NCBI GenBank assembly: GCA_045628105.1
Contig: JAZQOX010000029.1
Location: 1-54,996, forward strand
DNA: 54,996 nucleotides
Reading direction: 5' to 3'
Source: UMGS1781 sp045628105
GTDB taxonomy: Bacteria > Bacillota > Clostridia > TANB77 > CAG-508
The notes under the pieces were generated by a model. That model had not been told where the DNA came from, searched no databases, and saw only the letters and a program-made list of their open reading frames with translations. Both the position numbers and the translations under genes were made by a program. Numbering within the stretch: position 1 is the stretch's first letter; each line of letters begins with the position of its first letter. Shown piece after piece: positions 44,387-52,732 of this stretch.

Positions 44387-44472
44387 AACAAATATAAGTC
44401 AAGAACTTTTATTTAGTATCCCCAAGCTTTCACACCCAGAATATCAACAAAAAAATTTTAGGAGGAAACGAA

Positions 44473-44958
44473 ATGAAGATGTGGCAGAAAATTTTCCGAA
44501 GAAACATCAACAAGGTGAATGACCCTGAAAAATTTGCTTCCTCGACAAATGAGAATGAAGTGGTGAGCACGAATTATGGTCTTGAGCAGTACGAGAAAAA
44601 ATTCTTCGAACCGCACAATGCTGTGGAGCACAAAAATGTGCTTCTTGTAAACCCTATGGACAGCAAAGAAAAGATTTCTGTTGAAATCATGCGCAAGAAA
44701 TGGTCAAAGGTTGGCTGCAACGAGTGGGCTGAAGAACTCGCAGTTGTGTTTGTTCGTCTTGTGGTAAATGCTATTCAGTGTGATGCTGAAGAAGCAGATA
44801 TCACAAATCTCTTTAACAGAGACCTGATTACGTGGAAAAAAGATGGACATGATGAAGAGAAGATCTTTGCAAAGCAGAGACTGTACTACTACCTCATTAA
44901 GTACTTCAACATTGTGGAAGAAACGAACGATGTTTTGAAGCTTAGTTACCACATCTAA
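44473..44958 (+). CDS. Island protein of unknown function
   Basis: A 161-residue soluble protein beginning MKMWQKIFRRNINK. It has a hydrophilic first third, then a more globular region (ISVEIMRKKWSKVGCNEWAEELAVVFVRLVVNAIQ, by its ends) and FNRDLITWKKDGHDEEKIF. I do not recognise a family. Codon use (CTC, CGT, CGC, TTC, AAG) is richer in G+C than the host genes, as in the B116-like gene. It has a perfect promoter, an AGGAGG ribosome binding site and its own terminator, so it is an independent, probably acquired, expression unit. Confidence 0.65.
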   Translation: MKMWQKIFRRNINKVNDPEKFASSTNENEVVSTNYGLEQYEKKFFEPHNAVEHKNVLLVNPMDSKEKISVEIMRKKWSKVGCNEWAEELAVVFVRLVVNAIQCDAEEADITNLFNRDLITWKKDGHDEEKIFAKQRLYYYLIKYFNIVEETNDVLKLSYHI

Positions 44959-44960
44959 AA

Positions 44961-44985
44961 AAAGCCCCTCTTTTGAGGGGCTTTT
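44961..44985 (+). terminator. Terminator of the island gene
   Basis: AAAGCCCCTC (44961-44970), TTTT loop, GAGGGGCTTTT. Confidence 0.9.
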
Positions 44986-45088
44986 CTTTAGTTCCAAACG
45001 TACACAGATATCGAACAAAGTAACTGGAACTACTGTAACTTTTTTCTTGCAATAGAATAAATATAAATTCTGAGAAGGATGCCAAATT

Positions 45089-45117
45089 CTGACAACATTA
45101 TGTAAATATGATACAAT
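45089..45117 (+). promoter_or_regulatory. Promoter of the structured RNA
   Basis: CTGACA (45089-45094), 17 bases, TACAAT (45112-45117). The RNA starts about 8-10 bases later. Confidence 0.65.
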
Positions 45118-45125
45118 ATAAATAG

Positions 45126-45300
45126 ATGAGAGAAATCCCATCGAGTGGTGCTGCTTTGAAGGTCTATGCCTTGCAAAAAGGGGACGTGACCTTCCTCGCC
45201 TGGGTTTCAAATTTTGAGACCCAGCGTGTAACCGTAAAGGTTACTTGTTGGTGATTTCTCCAAAAAAAGAAAAACTTCCACTTCGGTGGGAGTTTTTCTT
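45126..45300 (+). ncRNA. Candidate structured RNA with a four-way junction, upstream of 5S rRNA
   Basis: A closing stem GAGAAATC/GATTTCTC (45130-45137 with 45253-45260) encloses three hairpins. P2 is GAAGGTC/GACCTTC (45158-45164 with 45088+: 45188-45194), with an inner CCTT/AAGG. P3 is an 11-bp stem (45200-45210 with 45214-45224). P4 is GTAACC/GGTTAC (45228-45233 with 45239-45244). A terminator (45270-45299) follows. It has its own promoter. The shape is cloverleaf-like but it is not a tRNA. I do not recognise it as SRP RNA, RNase P, 6S or a riboswitch class. Confidence 0.6.
45269..45300 (+). terminator. Terminator of the structured RNA
   Basis: GAAAAACT-CCAC pairs with GTGG-AGTTTTTC around TTC, followed by TT. 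Confidence 0.85.
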
Positions 45301-45337
45301 ATATATTCAAAATTTTCAAAAAAATGTATAAAACATC

Positions 45338-45366
45338 TTGAAAAAATAAATAATATAGTGTATAAT
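45338..45366 (+). promoter_or_regulatory. Promoter of the 5S rRNA / tRNA-Asn unit
   Basis: TTGAAA (45338-45343), 17 bases, TATAAT (45361-45366); the 5S starts about 8 bases downstream. Confidence 0.75.
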
Positions 45367-45373
45367 TCAAAAC

Positions 45374-45488
45374 ATGGTGATAATAATGATGCGGGTACAC
45401 CTGTTCCCATCTCGAACACAGAAGTTAAGCGCATTAATGCCGAAAATACTTGCGAGATACCTTGCTGGAAAGATAGGTAGTCGCCAAA
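45374..45488 (+). rRNA. rrf: 5S ribosomal RNA
   Basis: About 115 bases. The conserved core CACCTGTTCCCATCTCGAAC with ACAGAAGTTAAG is present, and the ends GGTGAT/GTCGCC pair. It is not joined to 16S or 23S genes here. It is cotranscribed with tRNA-Asn, eight bases downstream. Exact ends are approximate. Confidence 0.9.
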
Positions 45489-45496
45489 CTAAATAT

Positions 45497-45572
45497 TCCC
45501 CAATAGCTCAGTTGGTAGAGCGCTCGGCTGTTAACCGATAGGTCGTAGGTTCAAGTCCTACTTGGGGAGCCA
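45497..45572 (+). tRNA. tRNA-Asn(GTT)
   Basis: A 76-base cloverleaf: acceptor TCCCCAA/TTGGGGA, anticodon stem-loop CGGCTGTTAACCG with anticodon GTT, T arm GTAGG-TTCAAGT-CCTAC, encoded CCA. A 22-base direct copy of its T-arm region lies at 45795-45816 and a 12-base inverted copy of 45520-45531 at 45647-45658. Confidence 0.95.
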
Positions 45573-45608
45573 AAGCAAATAGACCATCTAAAGATGGTCT
45601 ATTTGCTT
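45571..45608 (+). terminator. Terminator after tRNA-Asn
   Basis: A perfect long stem (45571-45588 with 45593-45610) begins in the CCA end; T-rich bases follow. Confidence 0.75.
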
Positions 45609-45646
45609 TGACTTTCAAAATATGAATTAAACGTATAACTATAGAT

Positions 45647-45816
45647 ACAGCCGAGCGCGTAGCGCGAGGGTGTTAACTGTTTAAAAGCTCTGCGCTGCCC
45701 TTTGGCAGAAGAAGCAGAGCTTTTAAAGCTGCCGAAACTAGCAATTTTCGAGCACCGAGTAGGTGAGAAGAAAATTGAGTAGTTTCAAAGGGGTGTCGTA
45801 GGTTCAAGTCCTACTT
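45647..45816. repeat. Scrambled tRNA-Asn fragments around nested hairpins
   Basis: The left end is an inverted 12-base copy of the tRNA-Asn anticodon-arm region; the right end is a direct 22-base copy of its T-arm. Between them are AAAAGCTCTGC/GCAGAGCTTTT with CTGCC-CTTT-GGCAG inside, and AAACTA-CAATTTTC/GAAAATTG-TAGTTT. The layout parallels the element next to tRNA-Thr. There is no frame. Confidence 0.65.
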
Positions 45817-45896
45817 TTTATTTTTGCCCAAAAAGTTTAAAAAAACTTGACAGACACAAACAAAAGTGCAGCAATACAAGACAGGAAGTGATGTGA

Positions 45897-46188
45897 ATGG
45901 AAAATAGTATTATAGAAATTACTAATAATTTAGAGTTTAGTGCGGAGAATATACAGAACTTAATCTATACAATAAGAGGCAAGCAAGTAATGTTAGATAG
46001 TGATGTAGTAATGTTATATCAATGTGAAACTAAATATATAAATAAGAAATATTTACCATATGCATTTACAGAACACAGATAATAAAGAATTATGCCACTG
46101 TGGAGCATCATTAAAAAACTTAGGGAAAAAATGTTTTGCAATTTCAAAAATAGAAGATAAAGAATATATAAATAAAATTGTAAAATAA
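45897..46188 (+). pseudogene. ORF6N-domain protein remnant
   Basis: The first frame (45897-46082) begins with ENIQNLIYTIRGKQVMLDSDVVMLYQCETKYIN, the start of an ORF6N domain as in phage antirepressor-like proteins. It then jumps to KKYLPYAFTE, normally about 40 residues further on, and stops. A second frame carries the usual C-terminus LCHCGASLKNLGKKCFAISKIEDKE and stops at 46188. The gene has thus lost internal segments and its frame. Such proteins occur on prophages and islands, so this is probably a relic of a mobile element. Confidence 0.8.
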
Positions 46189-46219
46189 AATTATTGAATA
46201 AGAAAACTAAATATTCCCA

Positions 46220-46248
46220 TTGATTCTTAAGGAAAACTATGGTAAAAT
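46220..46248 (+). promoter_or_regulatory. Promoter of proS
   Basis: TTGATT (46220-46225), 17 bases, TAAAAT (46243-46248). No T-box-like leader is seen. Confidence 0.55.
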
Positions 46249-46302
46249 AACTATTAAGGCAATAAATTTTAAACCTATAAAATGTTGAAAAGAGGATATA
46301 GT

Positions 46303-47991
46303 ATGAGATTAAGTAAAGATTTTTTTTATACAATAAAAGAAGATGTTACAGATGAAGATTCAAAAAGTGGAAAACTATTAGTAAGAAGTGGCATGATAAA
46401 GAAAATTGGCAATGGAATATATGCAAAGATGCCTTTAGGAGAAAAGACATTAAAAAACATAGAAAATGTTGTACATAAACATATGAATAATGCTGGTGCA
46501 AATGAATTAAAAATGCCTACATTATTACCAATGGAAGCATTTGAAAAATCTGGAAGAAAAAACACATTTGGACCAAGTATGTTTAAATTGAACGATAGAT
46601 ATAGCCGTGAATATGCAATGGGACCAACACATGAAGAAATATTCGTATTAGCAGCAATGAACAAAGTAAAATCATATCGTGACTTACCATTTAACATATA
46701 TCAAATAGGTACAAAATATAGAGATGAAATGAGACCAAGACTTGGACTTATTAGAACAAGAGAATTCACAATGAAAGATGCATATAGCTTTGATTGTGAT
46801 TATGATGGATTAGACGTTTCTTACCAAAAGATGTTTGATGCATATAATAAAATATTTACAGAATTAGGAATAAAATATACAGTTGTTAGAGCTGACACAG
46901 GTGCAATGGGAGGAATACTTTCAGAAGAATTCCAAGCAATTACAGATATTGGAGAAGACACACTAGTTCTTTGTGATGAATGTGGTTTTTCATCTAACCT
47001 TGAAATTACACCATGCGTTTCAAATGAAAAAAATATAGAAGAAGAAAAGGAATTACAACTTGTTGAAACACCAAATGCACATACAATTGAAGAAGTATGC
47101 AATTTCTTAAAACTTGATGTAAAACAAACAGTAAAAGCATTATTAATGAATATAGATGAACAATTAGTTATACTATTTATTAGAGGAGATAGAGAACTAA
47201 ATGAAACTAAAGTACTAAAACTATTAAAAGCTAGAGAAATAAACTTTGCAAATGATGAATTAATAGCAACATCAAATGCAGTGCCAGGATATACTGGACC
47301 AATTAACTTAAATGCAAAAATAATTGTTGATAATGAAGTACTAAACATGAAAAACTTCTGTTGTGGAGGAAACAAAGAAGGTTACCATTATATAAATGCA
47401 AATGTTAAAGATTTTAAATATGATTTAGCTGGAGACATTGTTAATGTTAAAGAAGGAGACATTTGCCCAAACTGCGGTAAAAAGTTATCATTCAAAAAAG
47501 GAATAGAAGTTGGAAATACATTTAAATTAGGAACAAAATATTCTGAAAGTTTAGGTTTAAACTATTTAGGAGAAGATAATAAAAATCATCCAGTTGTTAT
47601 GGGATGTTATGGAATAGGAATTGAAAGAATTCTTTCAGCAATAGTTGAACAAAACAATGATGAAAAAGGAATAATTTGGCCAATGAATGTTGCTCCATAC
47701 AAAGTTGCTATAGTTGTTATAAATCCAAAAGATGAACAACAAAATGCAATAGGAGAAGAATTATATAGCAAATTAAATGAAGCTAGAATAGATACTATGA
47801 TAGATGATAGAACAGAAAGAGCTGGCGTAAAATTTAATGATATTGACTTATTAGGAATACCAGTAAGAATAACAGTTGGTAAAAAAGTAGTTGATAACAA
47901 GGTTGAAATAAAGAGAAGAAACGAAGAAAATGCACAAGAATGTGAAATAAATGAAGTGATTTCTAATATAAAAAACATTTGCGAGGCATAA
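46303..47991 (+). CDS. proS: Prolyl-tRNA synthetase, bacterial type
   Basis: A 562-residue class II synthetase with an editing (INS) domain between motifs 2 and 3. Class II motifs include GPTHEEIF, KYRDEMRPRLGLIRTREFTMKDAYSFD (by its ends) and the motif 3 GCYGIGIERI. The insertion (about 225-385) has the editing lysine/GXXXP region AVPGYTGPINL. A CxxCG site (CPNCGKKL) may bind zinc. ATG 46303 is chosen because AAGAGG lies just upstream; an earlier ATG at 46282 lacks one. It follows the island and has its own promoter. Confidence 0.96.
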   Translation: MRLSKDFFYTIKEDVTDEDSKSGKLLVRSGMIKKIGNGIYAKMPLGEKTLKNIENVVHKHMNNAGANELKMPTLLPMEAFEKSGRKNTFGPSMFKLNDRYSREYAMGPTHEEIFVLAAMNKVKSYRDLPFNIYQIGTKYRDEMRPRLGLIRTREFTMKDAYSFDCDYDGLDVSYQKMFDAYNKIFTELGIKYTVVRADTGAMGGILSEEFQAITDIGEDTLVLCDECGFSSNLEITPCVSNEKNIEEEKELQLVETPNAHTIEEVCNFLKLDVKQTVKALLMNIDEQLVILFIRGDRELNETKVLKLLKAREINFANDELIATSNAVPGYTGPINLNAKIIVDNEVLNMKNFCCGGNKEGYHYINANVKDFKYDLAGDIVNVKEGDICPNCGKKLSFKKGIEVGNTFKLGTKYSESLGLNYLGEDNKNHPVVMGCYGIGIERILSAIVEQNNDEKGIIWPMNVAPYKVAIVVINPKDEQQNAIGEELYSKLNEARIDTMIDDRTERAGVKFNDIDLLGIPVRITVGKKVVDNKVEIKRRNEENAQECEINEVISNIKNICEA

Positions 47992-48007
47992 TTTTTAAAA
48001 AAAAGTA

Positions 48008-48035
48008 TTGCAATTTCAAAAAATCGTGCTATAAT
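48008..48035 (+). promoter_or_regulatory. Promoter of pyrG
   Basis: TTGCAA (48008-48013), 16 bases, TATAAT (48030-48035). Confidence 0.7.
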
Positions 48036-48053
48036 ATTTTATTATTAAAAATG

Positions 48054-48115
48054 ATAGATTTAAAAAAAACCCCCTTTTGGGGTGGACGTTTTTTAAATCT
48101 ATTTTTTTATTTTTG
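48054..48115 (+). terminator. pyrG leader attenuator hairpin
   Basis: ATAGATTTAAAAAA (48054-48067) and TTTTTTAAATCTAT (48089-48102) form a 14-bp stem. The CCCC-TTTT-GGGG hairpin sits at its tip. T-rich sequence follows, and it lies between promoter and start codon, so it can stop transcription before pyrG. Confidence 0.75.
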
Positions 48116-48132
48116 AGGAGGGTAAAATAAGT

Positions 48133-49731
48133 ATGAGAACAAAGTACATTTTTGTAACAGGCGGAGTTGTTTCAGGACTTGGAAAAGGTATAACAGCAGC
48201 ATCACTAGGAAGACTATTAAAAAATAGAGGATATAAAGTAACAATTCAAAAATTTGATCCATATATAAATGTTGATCCAGGAACAATGAGCCCTTATGAA
48301 CACGGAGAAGTATTTGTAACAGATGATGGAGCAGAAACAGATTTGGATTTAGGACATTATGAGAGATTTATAGATGAGAATTTAAATAAAGATTCTAGCA
48401 TAACAATGGGAAAGGTATACTGGAATGTTATAGAAAAAGAAAGAAAAGGAGAATATTTGGGAAAAACAGTACAGGTAATACCACATATAACAAATGAAAT
48501 AAAAGAAAAAATATATAGCTTTGAAAATACAGACACAGACATAGTAATAACAGAAATAGGAGGAACAGTTGGAGATATAGAGGGACTTTCAATTATTGAG
48601 GCAATTAGACAGGTTGGTCTTGAAAAACCAATAGAAGATGTTATGTATATACATGTAACACTTTTACCATATATACATGGTTCAAACGAAATAAAAACAA
48701 AACCAACTCAACATTCTGTAAAAGAATTACAAAGCTTGGGAATTAAGCCAGATCTTTTAGTTTGCAGAACAGAAATAAAAATGACTGACAACATTAAAGA
48801 AAAAATAGCAATGTTTTGCAATGTAAGAAAAAGCAGTGTTATAGAAAATATGACAGCAGATAATTTATATGCTGTACCATTGCTATTAGAAGAAGAAGGG
48901 TTAGGAAGAGAAGTATGCAATCATTTAAGATTAGATAGATACATTCCAGATAATTCTGAATGGCAGGAAATGATAAACAATATTAGAAAGAAAAAAGAAA
49001 AAACAATCAAGGTGGCAGTTGTTGGAAAATATATTCAACTAGAGGATTCATATATATCTGTTATAGAGAGTTTAAAACATGCCGGATTAAAAAATGAAGT
49101 TGATATAGATATCAAATTAATAGACTCTGAAACAATAACAAGCAAAAATGTTAAAGAAGAATTAAAAGATATACAAGCAATAGTAGTACCAGGTGGATTT
49201 GGAAATAGAGGAATAGAAGGAAAAATAGAAACAATAAAATATGCAAGAGAAAACAAAATTCCATTTTTAGGAATATGCCTTGGAATGCAAATGGCAGTTG
49301 TAGAATTCGCAAGAAATGTTTTAGGACTAGAAGATGCAAATTCAGAAGAATTTGACGAAAAATCTCAAAATAAAGTTATACATATAATGGAAGACCAAAA
49401 GGATATTAATACGAAAGGTGGAACAATGAGATTAGGAAGTTATCCTTGTGTGCTAAAAGAAAATAGTAAAGCAATAGAACTATATGGAGAAAAGCTAATA
49501 AATGAAAGACATAGACATAGGTTTGAATATAATAACAAATATAAGGAAAAAATGGAAGAAAATGGATTGTTATGCACAGGAATATCTCCAGAAGGAGCTT
49601 TAGTAGAAATAGTAGAATTAAAAGAACATCCTTATTTTATTGCTGGACAATTTCATCCGGAATTAAAATCAAGACCTAATAGGCCTCATCCAATGTTTGT
49701 AGGGTTAATAAAAGCAGCAAAAGAAATTTAA
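48133..49731 (+). CDS. pyrG: CTP synthase
   Basis: A 532-residue enzyme that aminates UTP to CTP with glutamine. The N-terminal synthase domain starts with KYIFVTGGVVSGLGKGI (P-loop), followed by PYINVDPGTMSP and GTVGDIEGL. The glutaminase domain has the catalytic cysteine in FLGICLGMQ (about 379) and the histidine/glutamate in QFHPELKSRP near the end. TGAGGAGG precedes the ATG. Its leader hairpin indicates control by attenuation. Known pyrG attenuation in Bacillus depends on a transcript starting with GGG; here the predicted start is A/T-rich. Confidence 0.97.
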   Translation: MRTKYIFVTGGVVSGLGKGITAASLGRLLKNRGYKVTIQKFDPYINVDPGTMSPYEHGEVFVTDDGAETDLDLGHYERFIDENLNKDSSITMGKVYWNVIEKERKGEYLGKTVQVIPHITNEIKEKIYSFENTDTDIVITEIGGTVGDIEGLSIIEAIRQVGLEKPIEDVMYIHVTLLPYIHGSNEIKTKPTQHSVKELQSLGIKPDLLVCRTEIKMTDNIKEKIAMFCNVRKSSVIENMTADNLYAVPLLLEEEGLGREVCNHLRLDRYIPDNSEWQEMINNIRKKKEKTIKVAVVGKYIQLEDSYISVIESLKHAGLKNEVDIDIKLIDSETITSKNVKEELKDIQAIVVPGGFGNRGIEGKIETIKYARENKIPFLGICLGMQMAVVEFARNVLGLEDANSEEFDEKSQNKVIHIMEDQKDINTKGGTMRLGSYPCVLKENSKAIELYGEKLINERHRHRFEYNNKYKEKMEENGLLCTGISPEGALVEIVELKEHPYFIAGQFHPELKSRPNRPHPMFVGLIKAAKEI

Positions 49732-49749
49732 AGTTAAAGGAGAGTTTAA

Positions 49750-50592
49750 ATGATAGAATTTACAAAAATGGAAGGATTAGGAAATGACTATATATACGTA
49801 GATTGCATTTCAAAAGACTTAAAATTAGAAAACATATCAGAATTTGCTAAATATGTTAGCAATAGACATTTTGGTATAGGAAGTGATGGACTAATATTGT
49901 TATGCAAAAGTGAAGTTGCAGATATAAAAATGAGAATGTTTAATAGCGATGGAACAGAAGCGGAAATGTGCGGAAACGGTATAAGATGTGTTGGAAAGCT
50001 TGCTCATGATAAAAAAATAGTAGTAAAAGATACAATAACTGTTGAAACACTTGCAGGCATAAAAACACTAAAATTAAAAATAGAAAATAACAAAGTAAAC
50101 GAAATTACAGTAGATATGGGAGAACCAATTTTAGAACCAACAAAAATCCCAGTGCTTAGTGATAGTAATAAATTAAATTTAAAATGTAATGATAGGATAT
50201 TTGAATTTACTTGTGCTTCTATGGGAAATCCACATGCAGTTACGGAAGTTGAAGATGTTCAAACCTTCGATATAAATAAATATGGACCAAAATTAGAAAA
50301 AGATGATCATTTTCCACAAAGAGCAAATATTGAATTTGTAGAAATAATAGATAAAGCACATATAAAAATGAGAGTATGGGAAAGAGGAGCAGGAGAAACA
50401 TATGCATGTGGAACAGGCGCATGTGCAGTATGTGTTACGTGTAATTTAAATGGAATTACGGAAAAAAATGTTGAGATACAACTTCTAGGAGGAACATTAA
50501 AAGTAAGCTGGAATAAAGAGAATAATCATGTATATATGACAGGACCAGCAAAAACAATTTGCAAAGGAGAAATAGAATATGATAACAATTAA
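49750..50592 (+). CDS. dapF: Diaminopimelate epimerase
   Basis: A 280-residue enzyme converting LL-DAP to meso-DAP. Both active cysteines are present: AEMCGNGIRCVGK (about residue 74) and YACGTGACAVC (about 219). MEGLGNDYIYVD and SDGLILL are typical N-terminal motifs. AAAGGAG precedes the ATG. Its final 14 bases overlap dapL, which makes its substrate, so the two genes are tightly coupled. Confidence 0.96.
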   Translation: MIEFTKMEGLGNDYIYVDCISKDLKLENISEFAKYVSNRHFGIGSDGLILLCKSEVADIKMRMFNSDGTEAEMCGNGIRCVGKLAHDKKIVVKDTITVETLAGIKTLKLKIENNKVNEITVDMGEPILEPTKIPVLSDSNKLNLKCNDRIFEFTCASMGNPHAVTEVEDVQTFDINKYGPKLEKDDHFPQRANIEFVEIIDKAHIKMRVWERGAGETYACGTGACAVCVTCNLNGITEKNVEIQLLGGTLKVSWNKENNHVYMTGPAKTICKGEIEYDNN

Positions 50593-51814
50593 TGAAAATT
50601 TTTTAAAATTACAAGACAATTATTTTTTTGTTACAATAGCAAATAAGGTCAAAGAATATCAAGAAAAAAATCCAGACAAGAAAATAATAAAACTAGGAAT
50701 AGGAGATTTTACAAGACCAATTCCAAAAGTAGTTGCAGATGCAATGAAAAAAGCAAGCGAAGAAATGACGGAAAAACAAACATTTAGGGGATATGGACCA
50801 GAAATAGGATATGATTTTTTAAAAGAAAAAATTATAGAAAATGATTATAAAAAAAGAGGTATAAATTTCGAAAATTATGAAGTTTTTATTTCTGATGGTA
50901 TAGGAACAGATATAGGAAATATTGTAGATATTTTTTCAGAGAATAATGTTGTAGCAATTACAGACCCTGTTTATCCTGCATATTTAGATACAAATGTAAT
51001 GTCAGGAAGAACAGGACTATATGAAAATGGAAAATACAAAAATGTTGTATATGTAAATATGAATGAAAACAATAACTTTGTTCCAGAGTTACCATGTGAA
51101 AAAATAGATATGATTTATTTGTGTTTCCCAAACAATCCAACAGGAACAGTAATAAAAAAAGAAGAATTAAAAAAATGGGTTAAATATGCAAAAAATAACA
51201 AAGCAATAATTCTTTTTGATGGAGCATACGAATCATATATTATGGATAAAAATATACCAAATAGTATATATGAAATTGAAGGTGCAAAAGAAGTTGCAAT
51301 AGAATTTAGAAGTTATTCTAAATCTGTAGGATTCACAGGAATAAGATGCGGATATACTGTTGTACCAAAGGAATTACAAGCATATACAGAAGAAGGAAAA
51401 ACTGTTAGTTTAAATAAAATATGGAGCAGAAGACAAAGCACGAAATCAAATGGAGTATCTTATATTACGCAAAGAGGAGCGGAAGCATCATATTTGCCAG
51501 AAGCTCAAAAAGAAATTAATGCAAACATTAAATATTATATGGACAACGTAAAAATTATAAAAGAGGGTTTAGAAAAAATAGGTATAAAAACATTTGGAGG
51601 AGAAAATGCACCATATGTTTGGATGAAAATACCAAATGGAATTAAATCATGGGATTTTTTTGATAAGCTGCTAAATAGTGCAGGTGTTGTTGGAACGCCA
51701 GGAGTTGGCTTTGGACCAAGTGGTGAAGGATATTTTAGACTAACAGGATTTGGAACAAAAGAAGATACAGAAGAAGCTATAAAAAGAATACAAAATGGTA
51801 TAGCATTTATTTAA
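50579..51814 (+). CDS. dapL: LL-diaminopimelate aminotransferase
   Basis: A 411-residue class I aminotransferase that converts tetrahydrodipicolinate directly to LL-DAP. KLGIGDFTRPIPKVV and RGYGPEIGYDFL match DapL. The PLP lysine is in SYSKSVGFTGIRCGY (about residue 246), with FPNNPTGTV and FDGAYESYI as cofactor contacts. ATG 50579, with AAAGGAG eight bases upstream inside dapF, is the start. DapL, DapF and the separate Ddh give two routes to meso-DAP. Confidence 0.95.
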   Translation: MITINENFLKLQDNYFFVTIANKVKEYQEKNPDKKIIKLGIGDFTRPIPKVVADAMKKASEEMTEKQTFRGYGPEIGYDFLKEKIIENDYKKRGINFENYEVFISDGIGTDIGNIVDIFSENNVVAITDPVYPAYLDTNVMSGRTGLYENGKYKNVVYVNMNENNNFVPELPCEKIDMIYLCFPNNPTGTVIKKEELKKWVKYAKNNKAIILFDGAYESYIMDKNIPNSIYEIEGAKEVAIEFRSYSKSVGFTGIRCGYTVVPKELQAYTEEGKTVSLNKIWSRRQSTKSNGVSYITQRGAEASYLPEAQKEINANIKYYMDNVKIIKEGLEKIGIKTFGGENAPYVWMKIPNGIKSWDFFDKLLNSAGVVGTPGVGFGPSGEGYFRLTGFGTKEDTEEAIKRIQNGIAFI

Positions 51815-51861
51815 AACATGTGATATACTTTTAAAGTATATTTAAAAATGAGGTAAAACAT

Positions 51862-52731
51862 ATGATATTAGATAAATTAATTGAATCTAAAATAGAAGTA
51901 TATGCATTTGTTGGACCATCGGGGACAGGAAAAAGTTATAGGGCTCAAATGGTTGCAAGCGAATATAACATAAGATATATAATAGACGATGGACTTTTAG
52001 TTAAAGATAATGAAGTAATTGCAGGAGTTTCAGCTAAAAAAGCACCTACAAAAATAGAAACAGTTAAAGGCGCATTATTTTTAAATAGTGAAAAAGCTGA
52101 AGAAATAAAAAGGGCTTTTAGGAAATATAAGCCAGAAAGTATTCTAATTCTTGGAACTTCTGATGGTATGATAGAAAAAATAAGAAACAACCTAGAACTT
52201 CCAGAAGTAAAAAAAACAATATATATAACAGATGTTGCAACGGAACAAGAAATGGAAGAAGCAAGAAGAATGAGGGTAACTGAAGGAAAACATGTTATAC
52301 CCGTACCAACGTGTGAAATTAAAAAAGACTTTTCAGGATATATTTTAGATCCACTACAAATATTTAAATCAAAAGGAAAAGATTCAAAACCTTATATATC
52401 TGAAAAATCAATAATAAGGCCAACTTTTAGCTATTTAGGAAATTATACAATATCAGATGGAGTATTAAAAGACATAATAGAACATTTAGCTAGTAAAGTG
52501 GAGGCAATTCATAAAATACATAGGGTCAGAATAGAAAAAACACCATCAGGCATAAAAATTTATATAGAAATTATTTTGGTTTATGGATTTAATATTATGA
52601 CATCTTTACAAAACTTTAAGAAAAAATGTATAAAAGAAATTGAAAATTTAACAGCAATGAATGTAGAAAATGTTCAAATTCTTGCAAAAGGTATTGAAAA
52701 GTCAAACAACATAAATGAGGGAGAAAAATAA
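51862..52731 (+). CDS. P-loop protein with a C-terminal Asp23/Gls24-like domain
   Basis: A 289-residue protein. The N-terminus is a P-loop NTPase with GPSGTGKS (about 19-26) and IIDDGLLV; SILILGTSDGM lies where a Walker B-like strand would be. Residues about 190-280 (SYLGNYTISDGVLKDIIEHLASKVEAIHKI, by its ends) resemble Asp23/Gls24 envelope-stress proteins. This fusion is widespread in Clostridia and its role is unknown. GAGGTAA precedes the ATG. It ends one base before cmk. Confidence 0.75.
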   Translation: MILDKLIESKIEVYAFVGPSGTGKSYRAQMVASEYNIRYIIDDGLLVKDNEVIAGVSAKKAPTKIETVKGALFLNSEKAEEIKRAFRKYKPESILILGTSDGMIEKIRNNLELPEVKKTIYITDVATEQEMEEARRMRVTEGKHVIPVPTCEIKKDFSGYILDPLQIFKSKGKDSKPYISEKSIIRPTFSYLGNYTISDGVLKDIIEHLASKVEAIHKIHRVRIEKTPSGIKIYIEIILVYGFNIMTSLQNFKKKCIKEIENLTAMNVENVQILAKGIEKSNNINEGEK

Positions 52732-52732
52732 A

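Noticed and set aside
45126..45262. SRP RNA, 6S RNA or tmRNA
   Set aside because: The SRP GGAAGCAGCC core, the long rod of 6S and a tRNA-like end are all missing.
45286..45480. 64-residue open frame
   Set aside because: It overlaps the 5S rRNA and a terminator; it is a by-product of the RNA genes.
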